Shown: positions 1 to 6,325, numbered from the stretch's first letter. The stretch: 6,517 nucleotides of DNA from Oscillospiraceae bacterium (GCA_003517915.1 DOZQ01000127.1:1-6517); one strand, 5' to 3'. Notes: generated from the letters alone by a model not told the origin. A program made the numbers and translations.

Positions 1-4
1 TGAT

Positions 5-40
5 GCGGCTGTGTATGGCCGCCCGGAGATAAGTCTCCGG
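5..40 (+). other. Two adjacent small stem-loops at the end of an upstream unit
   Basis: GCGGC (5-9) can pair with GCCGC (18-22) around an 8-base loop. Immediately after it, CCGGAGA (23-29) pairs perfectly with TCTCCGG (34-40) around TAAG. A strong intrinsic terminator follows at 53-87. The segment is therefore the 3' end of an upstream transcript, either the tail of a gene or a structured RNA. One plus-strand frame ends in TAA at 30-32, so a coding tail is possible, but too little is present to identify it. The pairing is read directly from the bases; any function is unknown. Confidence 0.4.
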
Positions 41-52
41 TTTAAACACGGC

Positions 53-87
53 AAAAAGGAGACCGGCGTCATGCCGGTCTCCTTTTC
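53..87 (+). terminator. Intrinsic terminator of the upstream unit
   Basis: A perfect 14-bp stem (54-67 with 73-86) with a five-base loop GTCAT has a GC-rich core flanked by an A-run on the left and TTTT on the right, with more T-rich sequence after it. The A/T symmetry means it could work in both directions. It lies upstream of the promoter at 132-160, so it closes a unit that begins outside the window and does not belong to the lipoprotein gene. Confidence 0.85.
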
Positions 88-131
88 TCAATATTTTTCG
101 ACTGTTTTTGTTAAGTTAGATAAACGGGTAC

Positions 132-160
132 TAGACAACCGGGTAAAGTCATTGTATAAT
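132..160 (+). promoter_or_regulatory. Sigma-A-type promoter of the lipoprotein gene
   Basis: TAGACA (132-137) matches the -35 consensus at five of six positions. It is separated by exactly 17 bases from a perfect TATAAT (155-160). Transcription would start near 167, giving a leader of about 70 bases. The leader holds a weak hairpin, AAGCAA (191-196) with TTGCTT (205-210), and the ribosome binding site at 221-226. No operator is recognisable. Confidence 0.8.
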
Positions 161-235
161 GGGAAAAGTATTTTATTAAAGATATTATATAAGCAATGGA
201 GTATTTGCTTGCCACAATTCGGGAGGGAACAAAAA

Positions 236-1342
236 ATGCGATATTTTAAAAAAGCCGCCGCGATCTTGATGATATTGGTTTTGGTGTGTTCGGTGTCGGC
301 CTGCCACTGGCCAGGCGAAACGGTCATTAAGGTGGGGGACATTGAGATTTCATCCGGGGTTTATCTTGCGTTTTTGATGTCGGCCGAGCAGGAATTCATC
401 AGCAAGGTGGACGAAAATCTTGGAAAAGACGGCGAAACCGTGACAGCGGCCTTCACCACCATTGAGGAATATAAGCAGCAAAGGGTGGACGATAAGGATT
501 TTGATACCTATTCGAAAGACCGAGCTATGGAATTTTGCCTTAACTACGCGGCGACGCTTATGAGATTTAAAGAATACGGCCTAGAATTTACCGAAGAGGA
601 AAATCAGAACAATATAGCTATGGGCGAATATTACTGGGAGCAGTCCAAGACGAGATATGAAGAGAACGGCGTTTCATATGAGTCGTTTTTCAAGACGGTC
701 GAGCAGTCCAACATGGCCGCAAAGGTGTTTGACTATTATTACGCCGAGGGTGGCACTGAAGAGGTTGCTGAGGCGGATATAGAAAAGGCGTTTACCGATA
801 ACTACGTGCTGGTTAATACTATTACCGAATCTCTCGGCGACGAGGAAAACAACGCTCTGGACGAGGACGCCATCACTACCATAAACGACAAGATGGAAGG
901 ATACGCAAAGCGCATCAACGACGGGGAGACATTTGCCGACGTCAAAAAGGCGTATGATGAAGAAAACGGCATTGAGCCGGTAGAGCAGGCCGAGCCGGCG
1001 GAAGGTCAGCCTCAGGATGCTACGGCGGGAGTGCTTGGCAGCGAGGAAACCGATTCGCCCTTCGAGAAATTTGACGAGGTAAAGTCCATGAAGGTCGGTG
1101 AGGCAAAGGTTATGGAGCTTACCGGCAGCGGCACGGTTGGCACCAGTGCGGTTATAGTAAAGAAGGATCTCATGGACGATCCCTATTATTACGACAGCTA
1201 CAAAGAATCTGTTTTGCAGATGATGAAGGGCGAAGAGTTCGACGAGAAGATCAAGGAATACGCTCAGAGCTTGGCGGTTGACAAGAATAACTCGAGACTT
1301 GATTATCTTGCGCCTGACAAAATAGATCTGACAGTGGCCTAA
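236..1342 (+). CDS. Secreted lipoprotein, SurA/PrsA-type foldase-like
   Basis: This 368-residue protein is probably an extracytoplasmic chaperone or peptidyl-prolyl isomerase-like lipoprotein that helps exported proteins fold outside the membrane. The start at ATG 236 is chosen because GGGAGG lies at 221-226 and the promoter is at 132-160; the reading frame stays open upstream but runs through the terminator and promoter, so that extension is not coding. Residues 1-22 are a lipoprotein signal (KK, then a hydrophobic core) ending in the lipobox VSAC, with Cys23 as the lipidated residue. Residues 27-180 resemble the helical N-terminal chaperone region of the SurA/PrsA group, beginning with a 'vikVGDIEISSGVYL' type segment. 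Residues 186-312 look like a divergent parvulin region, including 'GETFADVKKAYDEENG' and 'KVGEAKVMEL'. The clear parvulin signature residues are not obvious, so isomerase activity is doubtful. A Glu/Pro/Gln-rich stretch (245-262) interrupts this region. The gene is monocistronic, closed by the terminator at 1364-1392. The family is called from overall pattern; secretion is much more certain than activity. Confidence 0.75.
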   Translation: MRYFKKAAAILMILVLVCSVSACHWPGETVIKVGDIEISSGVYLAFLMSAEQEFISKVDENLGKDGETVTAAFTTIEEYKQQRVDDKDFDTYSKDRAMEFCLNYAATLMRFKEYGLEFTEEENQNNIAMGEYYWEQSKTRYEENGVSYESFFKTVEQSNMAAKVFDYYYAEGGTEEVAEADIEKAFTDNYVLVNTITESLGDEENNALDEDAITTINDKMEGYAKRINDGETFADVKKAYDEENGIEPVEQAEPAEGQPQDATAGVLGSEETDSPFEKFDEVKSMKVGEAKVMELTGSGTVGTSAVIVKKDLMDDPYYYDSYKESVLQMMKGEEFDEKIKEYAQSLAVDKNNSRLDYLAPDKIDLTVA

Positions 1343-1363
1343 AATACAATAATTTGATTATAG

Positions 1364-1392
1364 AAAAGGGCTTCGTTTTACGGAGCCCTTTT
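1364..1392 (+). terminator. Intrinsic terminator of the lipoprotein gene
   Basis: A 12-bp stem (1364-1375 with 1381-1392, one G-T wobble) closes a five-base TTTTA loop. The core is GGGCT/AGCCC, with an A-run on the left and TTTT on the right. It lies 21 bases after the lipoprotein stop codon and separates that gene from the next promoter. Confidence 0.85.
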
Positions 1393-1467
1393 AATTAGCT
1401 ATTGGGGTATAATTATGAATTTTGAGGTGACTATTTAATAGACATAGGGGATTTTGCCCAATAATTG

Positions 1468-1495
1468 TTGCAAAAAAAGAAAACTATGATATAAT
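1468..1495 (+). promoter_or_regulatory. Extended -10 promoter of the ligase/WG-repeat operon
   Basis: A perfect TATAAT (1490-1495) is preceded by TGA (1487-1489), giving the extended -10 form TGnTATAAT. The best -35 candidate is TTGCAA (1468-1473), a four-of-six match at a 16-base spacing, with an A-tract in the spacer. A second TATAAT overlaps downstream (1495-1500) but is poorly spaced from a -35. The expected start is near 1502, giving a leader of roughly 65 bases. The rest of the 225-base gap after the lipoprotein gene is AT-rich and shows no further gene. Confidence 0.7.
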
Positions 1496-1558
1496 ATAAT
1501 TGTTAGTCGTTCGCTTTTTATAAAATATAGACCACAATTCTTCATCCACATCTTGAGC

Positions 1559-1562
1559 GAGG
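1559..1562 (+). promoter_or_regulatory. Ribosome binding site deciding the start at ATG 1568
   Basis: GAGG lies five bases before ATG 1568, in the context GCGAGGTTGATATG, which resembles AGGAGGTGAT. An in-frame TTG at 1553 would add five residues, but it has no purine-rich site at a workable distance (upstream is TTCATCCACATC). The ATG is therefore preferred. Confidence 0.65.
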
Positions 1563-1567
1563 TTGAT

Positions 1568-3310
1568 ATGAAGAACAAAACAAACCAAAATACAAAGACT
1601 CACTTTTTCATAACCGTGCCTTTTATAATACTCACTTTATGGCAGGGTGGTTTTACAGGACTTATCTGGTGCTTGGCGGGCGTCTGTTTTTCCGTATTTT
1701 TAATTCTGCGTCCTTTTGTGTTTCCATCAAAAACCGTTATGCCGGCACTTGCCGGGCTTATAGTTGCTTATATTGTTTCAACTCTGCTTGCAGGCTCCCA
1801 TACCGAGGGATGGATGGGCGTTATAAAAATTACAGTCGTCGTTTTGTTGATTATAATCTTGCAAAGCAGAACCCCGAATACGGATGAAATTGCGTTCTTT
1901 GCAGGAATAACCGTTGCCATGGCAGGCCTGCTGAGCTATTCCGGATTGCTGCCGCTGCCCGGAATGACAGTAGGAGGACGCTTGTACGGTGTTTTTCAAT
2001 ATGCCAATGTCACTGCGCTGTTTTTGGCGGTATGTGCTTTTTTAACGCGCCTTTCAGAAAAAAGGGCATCTATGGCCGTAATAATGGAGACCGCGCTTAT
2101 TCTGACGCAGTCGCTGGGAGGGCTGGCGGTTTATGCAGCGGGGTGGATTATATACCGCATCGTCCGAAAAGATTTTAAGCTAAGCCTTCACCTTGGCGGT
2201 TTCATGCTTTCCGCCATAATGGCGGCGGGTATTTTGGGTGTGGTTTTATATACCCTTGTGCCTTATTTCGCTGTGATTATCCCCATCGCCTATATAACGG
2301 CGCAAAAACCTATACAAAAAACAATTGAAAACATCTCCCGGAAAAAATGGTTTGCGGTAAGCTTTATTATAATCGCAGGGCTTGCGGCGGCAGGATTTTT
2401 TGCTCTGCGGGGAACAAGGCCGCTGCTGACATTTCTTGAACGCGCGGTACATATCACAGATAGCTTTAGGGTCATGCTGGCGTATCCGCTGGGATTGGGC
2501 TCCGGCAATTGGAGTTTTCACATGCGGGAATATCAATCCGCTTGGTATGACGCTACCCTGCCGCACTGCGGATATATACAAATCGGCTTGTCCGGCGGTT
2601 TTTTAGCGCTCGGCTGCGTGATTTTTTTAATTGGATTTTGGCTGAAAAAGCAAAAAACCGGAAAATACACTGTGGCGGCGCTTATGATTTTGGTACATGC
2701 CCTGCAGGACATTTCATTTTTGTTTTTGACCGTAATCCTGCTGCTGGCTATGTGTATGCGAAGCGCACTGCCGGAGGGGGCACTGTCTACTGCAGTTTCT
2801 CACAAGCGCCGCAAGCCTATCGCTATATTGTTTGCCGCCGTGGCGATTGCCTGTCTCACGCTGTGCGTCCCAGAGCTGCAAAAGAACCACGCGGGCTGGA
2901 TCGCGCGCGGCGGCCGATATGAAGAGGCGGCAGCCGAGCTTGAAAACGGAGTGTTACTTTCAAATGATACACAGGCGCTTATAATGCGAATAACATATGC
3001 CGCTCAAAGCGGCAAACTTGCCGAACTTGACAAGGCGTTTCAGAGCATGAAGAATCCAAATTCCGAAGCCCTGCACTGGCAGGCGCTGTATTACATTGAG
3101 CGCGGCGAATATACGGCGGCGGCGGAAACGGCGTTGCTGTGCGCCGAAAAATCACCCTACTGGGAGGAGGGATATGAGCTGTTAGATGAAATTATTCCGC
3201 GTCTGGCAGCTGAGGATCGAGAGGAATACCGGCGGCAAAAAGAAATGCTCAGGGAAACCGCGCGTCAAAACGCGCACCCGTTCGCGAAATTTATTATCAG
3301 AGGAGAGTAA
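1568..3310 (+). CDS. O-antigen ligase/polymerase-like membrane protein with TPR-like tail
   Basis: This 580-residue protein is a multi-pass membrane protein resembling the O-antigen ligase/polymerase (Wzy_C) superfamily, enzymes that transfer or polymerise undecaprenyl-linked glycans on the outer face of the membrane. About ten to twelve hydrophobic segments fill residues 12-398, with one more at 417-434. Family-like landmarks are R138-x-Y-G-x-F-x-Y-x-N147 ('RLYGVFQYAN'); R301 followed by 'PLGLGSGNW' (307-315) in the large outer loop; H333-x-x-Y336-x-Q338 followed by a Gly-rich turn; and H377 with D381 ('LVHALQDISF'), like the conserved HSLxD motif. Residues 440-565 are soluble and helical, with TPR-like helix pairs ('GRYEEAAAELENGVLL', 'GEYTAAAETALLCAEKSP'), an arrangement seen in many Gram-positive members. 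It is the first gene of an operon; the next begins two bases after its stop. Alternatives are a polysaccharide polymerase or a protein O-oligosaccharyltransferase; the sequence cannot distinguish them. The acceptor is unknown. No classical glycan cluster (flippase, sugar-nucleotide enzymes) is visible nearby. Confidence 0.75.
   Translation: MKNKTNQNTKTHFFITVPFIILTLWQGGFTGLIWCLAGVCFSVFLILRPFVFPSKTVMPALAGLIVAYIVSTLLAGSHTEGWMGVIKITVVVLLIIILQSRTPNTDEIAFFAGITVAMAGLLSYSGLLPLPGMTVGGRLYGVFQYANVTALFLAVCAFLTRLSEKRASMAVIMETALILTQSLGGLAVYAAGWIIYRIVRKDFKLSLHLGGFMLSAIMAAGILGVVLYTLVPYFAVIIPIAYITAQKPIQKTIENISRKKWFAVSFIIIAGLAAAGFFALRGTRPLLTFLERAVHITDSFRVMLAYPLGLGSGNWSFHMREYQSAWYDATLPHCGYIQIGLSGGFLALGCVIFLIGFWLKKQKTGKYTVAALMILVHALQDISFLFLTVILLLAMCMRSALPEGALSTAVSHKRRKPIAILFAAVAIACLTLCVPELQKNHAGWIARGGRYEEAAAELENGVLLSNDTQALIMRITYAAQSGKLAELDKAFQSMKNPNSEALHWQALYYIERGEYTAAAETALLCAEKSPYWEEGYELLDEIIPRLAAEDREEYRRQKEMLRETARQNAHPFAKFIIRGE
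3301..3305 (+). promoter_or_regulatory. Ribosome binding site of the WG-repeat gene inside the ligase-like gene
   Basis: AGGAG lies inside the last codons of the ligase-like gene, seven bases before ATG 3313. The two genes are separated by only two bases. Placement and spacing point to co-transcription and probable translational coupling; no separate promoter is evident in front of the second gene. Confidence 0.8.
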
Positions 3311-3312
3311 AA

Positions 3313-5262
3313 ATGAGAATTGACAAAAAGACAGTGGCAGTTTTTCTGGCAGTAATCATGATGATCACCTTTATTCCGACTGCGGTCGCGGCAGCCGTCA
3401 AACAGGAGGTAACCACCATTCTCGCGCCCTCTTTGGTGTTTGAGGACGTATATTCTGGCGCAAGCTGGTATTATACGGAGGAAAAGACTCTGGTACTGCC
3501 GTGGAAGGAGGGAACCTCAGCTTTGCTTTACGACAGCAAGACGGGGGAGATTTTCGGGGATGGATATGTCCCTGAATACGGGTATTACATTCCTCCTTTT
3601 AGTGAAGGCTTTGTAGAGGTGCAAAAAGACGGTAAATTCGGCTTTGCCAATGAAACCGGCGAGCTTATAATTCCTTGTGAGTATGACGATGTGGACAATT
3701 TTTTTGACGGCGTGGCCGTCGTCTCAAAAAATGGTAAGTATGGCTTTATAAATACCCATGGACAGCTTGTAATACCTTTGGAATATGATGAGGCTGCTTA
3801 TTTTTCCGAGGAATTAGCCTTAGTTGCAAAAGGCGGTAAATATGGTTTTATAAATAAAGCCGGCCAGACTGTGATACCTTTGGAATATGACGCCGCCAGT
3901 TACATTTATGACGGCTTGGCCGTCGTTGAAAAAGACGGTAAAACCGGGGTGATAAATAAAGCTGGCCAGATTGTGATACCTTTGGAATATGACGTATTAT
4001 ATAATTTCGATGATGGTTTGGCCTTGGTTCGCTTAGGTGATTATGAAACTGGAAAATGGGGTTTTATAGATATCTCCAATCAAATTGTGGTTCCCATAGA
4101 ATATGATTATCTTGGTTATTTTTTCGATGGGTTGGCCACAGCGCAAAAAGACGGCAAACACGGCTTTATAGATAAAGCCGGTCAGGTTGTGATACCCTTT
4201 GAATATGATTACGCCAATGACTTCAGCGAAGGATTTGCCTCGATTTTATCAGGGGACTGGGAAACAGGCAAGTGGGGTTTTATAAATAAAACTGGTCAGA
4301 TGGTGATTCCGGCTGAATATGATCATGCGGGTTATTTCTATGACGGATTGGCCATGGTTGAAAAAGACGGCAAATGGGGCTTTATAAATACCTCCGGTCA
4401 GCTTGTAATTCCCATGGAATATGATTACGCCGATACGTTTTCCTATAACGAATTGGCCAAAGTTGGAAAAGACGGCAAATTAGGCTTTATAAACAAGGCC
4501 GGCGAGATTGCCATTCCTTTGGAATATGATTATATGTATGATTTCATCGGGGATTTGCTTGTTGTGTATAAAGGCGGCAAGTCAGGTATTATCAATGCCG
4601 AAGGCGAAATAATTGTTCCGCTTGATTATCAGGACATTTTATATGTCGGCTCTGAAAATAACAACAATTATTACTGGGTCAAGCAGAATGATTTGTGGGG
4701 CATTATCGCTGTGGGCGATCCTATGTTCGGCATTTCGACCTTAACCGACCCTGACACTGGCATCACCGTCACAGGGAATTTTGACAGCACGGCTACGTTA
4801 CAGGTGACTCCGGTTACCTCCGGTGCGGATTTCACCTTGGCCGAAACCGCCTTAAAGGACGCCGAGAAATTTATACTTTATAATATTGCTCTCTTAAAAG
4901 ACGGTGCCGAAATCCAGCCGGACGGCAAGGTGACGGTATCTATGCCTGTGCCTGAGGGCTATGACGGAGCAAGATGTAAATTCTACCGTATTAACGAAGA
5001 CGGCAGCGTAGCCGACATGAACGCTAAATTAGCAGACGGCAAGCTGGTGTTCGAGACCGATCATTTCAGCCTATATGCCATCGCTCAAATGAAGGACGCA
5101 TCAAGTAACGGCGGCGCCGTGGGAACAGGCCCGGTTACCAACAATCCTAAAACCGGCGACACCTTCTGGCCGGCATCGGTTTGTGTCCTTGTGCTTCTGC
5201 TGGTCTCCGTAGCGGCAATGACCTTTATTGCCGGCAAAAAAAAGTCAAAAATCAGCCGATAG
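3313..5262 (+). CDS. Secreted WG-repeat surface protein with NPKTG-type C-terminal anchor
   Basis: This 649-residue protein is exported and probably anchored at the surface. Residues 1-27 form a signal peptide (RIDKK, a hydrophobic core, then TAVAAA), with cleavage likely near 26-28. Residues 98-446 hold ten WG/KWG-type repeats of 34 residues (two have 38), with the consensus DGLAxVxKDGKxGFINKAGQxVIPLEYDxxxxF; a degenerate eleventh runs to about 470. Residues 471-593 form a separate conserved-looking domain ending 'TDHFSLYAIA', a type I recognise from other clostridial surface proteins but cannot name. A short Gly/Ser/Thr linker (596-610) leads to NPKTG (611-615), a hydrophobic span (619-640) and a basic tail (KKKSKISR). 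This is the three-part layout of a sortase substrate, with Asn replacing Leu of LPXTG. Whether a sortase cuts it, or it simply stays a membrane-anchored protein, is unproven. The repeats are known from many bacterial proteins of unclear function, so binding or scaffolding is a guess. It is co-transcribed with the ligase-like gene, which may modify it. Confidence 0.85.
   Translation: MRIDKKTVAVFLAVIMMITFIPTAVAAAVKQEVTTILAPSLVFEDVYSGASWYYTEEKTLVLPWKEGTSALLYDSKTGEIFGDGYVPEYGYYIPPFSEGFVEVQKDGKFGFANETGELIIPCEYDDVDNFFDGVAVVSKNGKYGFINTHGQLVIPLEYDEAAYFSEELALVAKGGKYGFINKAGQTVIPLEYDAASYIYDGLAVVEKDGKTGVINKAGQIVIPLEYDVLYNFDDGLALVRLGDYETGKWGFIDISNQIVVPIEYDYLGYFFDGLATAQKDGKHGFIDKAGQVVIPFEYDYANDFSEGFASILSGDWETGKWGFINKTGQMVIPAEYDHAGYFYDGLAMVEKDGKWGFINTSGQLVIPMEYDYADTFSYNELAKVGKDGKLGFINKAGEIAIPLEYDYMYDFIGDLLVVYKGGKSGIINAEGEIIVPLDYQDILYVGSENNNNYYWVKQNDLWGIIAVGDPMFGISTLTDPDTGITVTGNFDSTATLQVTPVTSGADFTLAETALKDAEKFILYNIALLKDGAEIQPDGKVTVSMPVPEGYDGARCKFYRINEDGSVADMNAKLADGKLVFETDHFSLYAIAQMKDASSNGGAVGTGPVTNNPKTGDTFWPASVCVLVLLLVSVAAMTFIAGKKKSKISR
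3850..3994 (+). repeat. Near-identical 43-base direct repeat within units 3 and 4
   Basis: Bases 3850-3892 and 3952-3994 differ at only two of 43 positions by hand alignment, at an offset of 102 bases (one repeat unit). One change is silent (GCC/GCT) and one replaces Thr with Ile. Other unit pairs are more diverged, so these two may be the product of a recent duplication or of gene conversion between neighbouring units. Confidence 0.75.
4012..4443 (+). repeat. Higher-order 216-base tandem repeat (WG units 5-6 and 7-8)
   Basis: Units 5-6 (residues 234-305) and 7-8 (306-377) are both 72 residues. Both start with a 38-residue unit carrying the four-residue insertion (GD-Y/W-ETGKWGF), followed by a 34-residue unit. 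By hand count 44 of 72 residues agree, including the shared GYF(F/Y)DGLA and EYDYA segments. This suggests a two-unit block duplicated as one piece. Confidence 0.65.
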
Positions 5263-5305
5263 TATTGTACACCGAAGTCAGTTGTCAATTTACTCAAAAA
5301 CATTT

Positions 5306-5347
5306 AAAATGCCCGCATATCCCAATTAAAGGATATGCGGGCATTTT
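5306..5347. terminator. Bidirectional intrinsic terminator between convergent genes
   Basis: A perfect 17-bp stem (5306-5322 with 5331-5347) closes an eight-base loop CAATTAAA. It has an A-run on one side and TTTT on the other. It lies between the end of the WG-repeat gene (5262) and the end of the convergent glycosyltransferase gene (5361), so it can stop transcription from both sides. Confidence 0.9.
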
Positions 5348-5360
5348 GCGTTGATGTCAT

Positions 5361-6305
5361 CTATTTTTTCAAAAATTCCTCAATAGTATATTTGGGGCGG
5401 GCCTTTGCCTCGCTGTAAATTTTACCTATATATTCACCGATAATCCCTAAACAAAACAGCTGGATTCCGCCTATGAGCCAGATTGACGCGACAATGGCGG
5501 TCCATCCCGAGGCGGCAAAACCGGTCAGTTTTGATATCAGCGCGTAAAGCATGCCGAAGATACTCAAAGCCGAGATGATAATCCCCAAATTGGATATGAG
5601 ATGAATCGGCTTGACACTGAATGAGGATATGCCGTTTATGGCGAAGGACAGCATCTTTTTCAGAGGATATTTCGACTCGCCGGCAAAGCGTTCATGCCGC
5701 TCGTAATAAACGCAGGAGCTTTTAAAGCCTATAAGCGGGACAATGCCGCGCAAAAAAAGATTATACTCCTTATATTCGGCCAAAGCCTCCAGCGCCCGGC
5801 GGCTCATCAGCCGGTAATCGGCGTGATTGTAAACCACATCCACGCCCAGCAGCTTCATGAAACGGTAAAACCCCTGCGCGGTGATTCTTTTAAAGGCGGT
5901 GTCGGTGGTGCGTTTTTTGCGCACGCCGTAAACGACGTCGCAGCCCTTGGCGTATTCGTCCATAAAATCGTCCAGCACGTCAATGTCGTCCTGCAAATCC
6001 GCATCCATTGAGATACAGCAGTCGCAGTAATTCGCGGCGGTCATAAGTCCCGCCAGCAGCGCATATTGATGCCCCCGGTTATGGGCTAGCTTAATACCGC
6101 AAAAACATTCGTTATTCGAAAACAGCTCGGTTATTATCTCCCAGGTTCTGTCCTTACTGCCGTCGTCGACAAACATTATGCGGCTGCCCTTGTCACACCG
6201 GCCGGATTCTATCAGCTCTGCCAGCCGTGCCTTAAGCCGTTTCGCGGTTTCGGGCAAGACTTCCTCTTCGTTATAGCATGGCAATACTAAATACAAAACC
6301 GGCAT
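5361..6305 (-). CDS. GtrB/DPM1-like polyprenyl-phosphate glycosyltransferase (GT2)
   Basis: This 314-residue protein is a family 2 glycosyltransferase that probably moves a sugar from a nucleotide donor to undecaprenyl phosphate on the inner membrane face, supplying lipid-linked sugar for envelope modification. Residues 1-230 are the GT-A catalytic domain: LPCYNEEE (8-15), FVDDGSKDRT (45-54) for the nucleotide, NRGHQYAL (76-83), and the metal-binding D101-A-D103 in MDADLQDD (100-107). The conserved R206-F-A-G-E-S-K-Y (206-213) precedes the membrane part. Two hydrophobic spans (about 233-256 and 268-291) and the GEYIGKIYSEAKARPKY ending (290-306) match the GtrB/ArnC/bactoprenol glucosyltransferase layout and length. 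The start ATG is supported by GAGG (complement of 6314-6317), eight bases upstream. An upstream gene ends 20 bases before it, so the two are likely one operon. A partner GtrA-type flippase is not seen in the window. The sugar is unknown; a dolichyl-phosphate mannose synthase-like role is an alternative. Confidence 0.9.
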   Translation of the reverse strand: MPVLYLVLPCYNEEEVLPETAKRLKARLAELIESGRCDKGSRIMFVDDGSKDRTWEIITELFSNNECFCGIKLAHNRGHQYALLAGLMTAANYCDCCISMDADLQDDIDVLDDFMDEYAKGCDVVYGVRKKRTTDTAFKRITAQGFYRFMKLLGVDVVYNHADYRLMSRRALEALAEYKEYNLFLRGIVPLIGFKSSCVYYERHERFAGESKYPLKKMLSFAINGISSFSVKPIHLISNLGIIISALSIFGMLYALISKLTGFAASGWTAIVASIWLIGGIQLFCLGIIGEYIGKIYSEAKARPKYTIEEFLKK

Positions 6306-6313
6306 ATATAATT

Positions 6314-6317
6314 CCTC
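6314..6317 (-). promoter_or_regulatory. Ribosome binding site of the glycosyltransferase gene
   Basis: On the minus strand, AAAGAGGAA (complement of 6312-6320) lies in the short gap between the two minus-strand genes. Its GAGG core is eight bases before ATG 6305. No promoter is evident in the 20-base gap, which supports co-transcription from upstream. Confidence 0.75.
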
Positions 6318-6325
6318 TTTCTTTA

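Larger units (their letters stand above)
3604..4722 (+). repeat. WG-repeat array, about ten 34-residue units
   Basis: Units begin at residues 98, 132, 166, 200, 234, 272, 306, 344, 379 and 413 of the surface protein, with a degenerate last unit to about 470. Most are 34 residues (102 bases). The fifth and seventh are 38, through a four-residue insertion before the KWGF core; one extra Tyr (378) precedes the ninth. Key positions in each unit are the G-K-x-G-F/I-I core, the V-I-P turn and the E-Y-D triplet. The expected fold is a beta-repeat structure, but this is family inference. Confidence 0.9.

Noticed and set aside
11..235. 75-residue N-terminal extension of the lipoprotein frame
   Set aside because: The frame is open, but it runs through the terminator at 53-87 and the promoter at 132-160, and would place the lipoprotein signal in the middle of the protein. 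ATG 236 with GGGAGG upstream is the real start.
88..342. 84-residue minus-strand frame over the first promoter
   Set aside because: It overlaps the promoter, leader and signal peptide region of the lipoprotein gene, and has no recognisable product.
1408..1413. TATAAT as an extra promoter after the lipoprotein gene
   Set aside because: A -35 at normal spacing would fall inside the terminator stem (GCCCTT), which is not promoter-like. The site at 1468-1495 is much better.
1399..1463. TATTGGG / CCCAATA inverted repeat (1400-1406 with 1457-1463)
   Set aside because: Only seven pairs separated by 50 AT-rich bases; no additional pairing in between and likely chance.
2246..2581. Antisense frames within the ligase-like gene
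   Set aside because: Basic, Arg/Lys/Pro-rich translations typical of shadows; they lie opposite coherent membrane segments and have no start signals.
3604..4722. Repeat array considered as CRISPR or other non-coding repeat
   Set aside because: The 102-base periodicity follows codons of one open reading frame, with changes concentrated at variable protein positions, so it is a protein repeat.
5694..6011. 105-residue plus-strand frame opposite the glycosyltransferase
   Set aside because: It is the antisense shadow of a gene with intact GT2 motifs, and has no ribosome binding site or recognisable domain.
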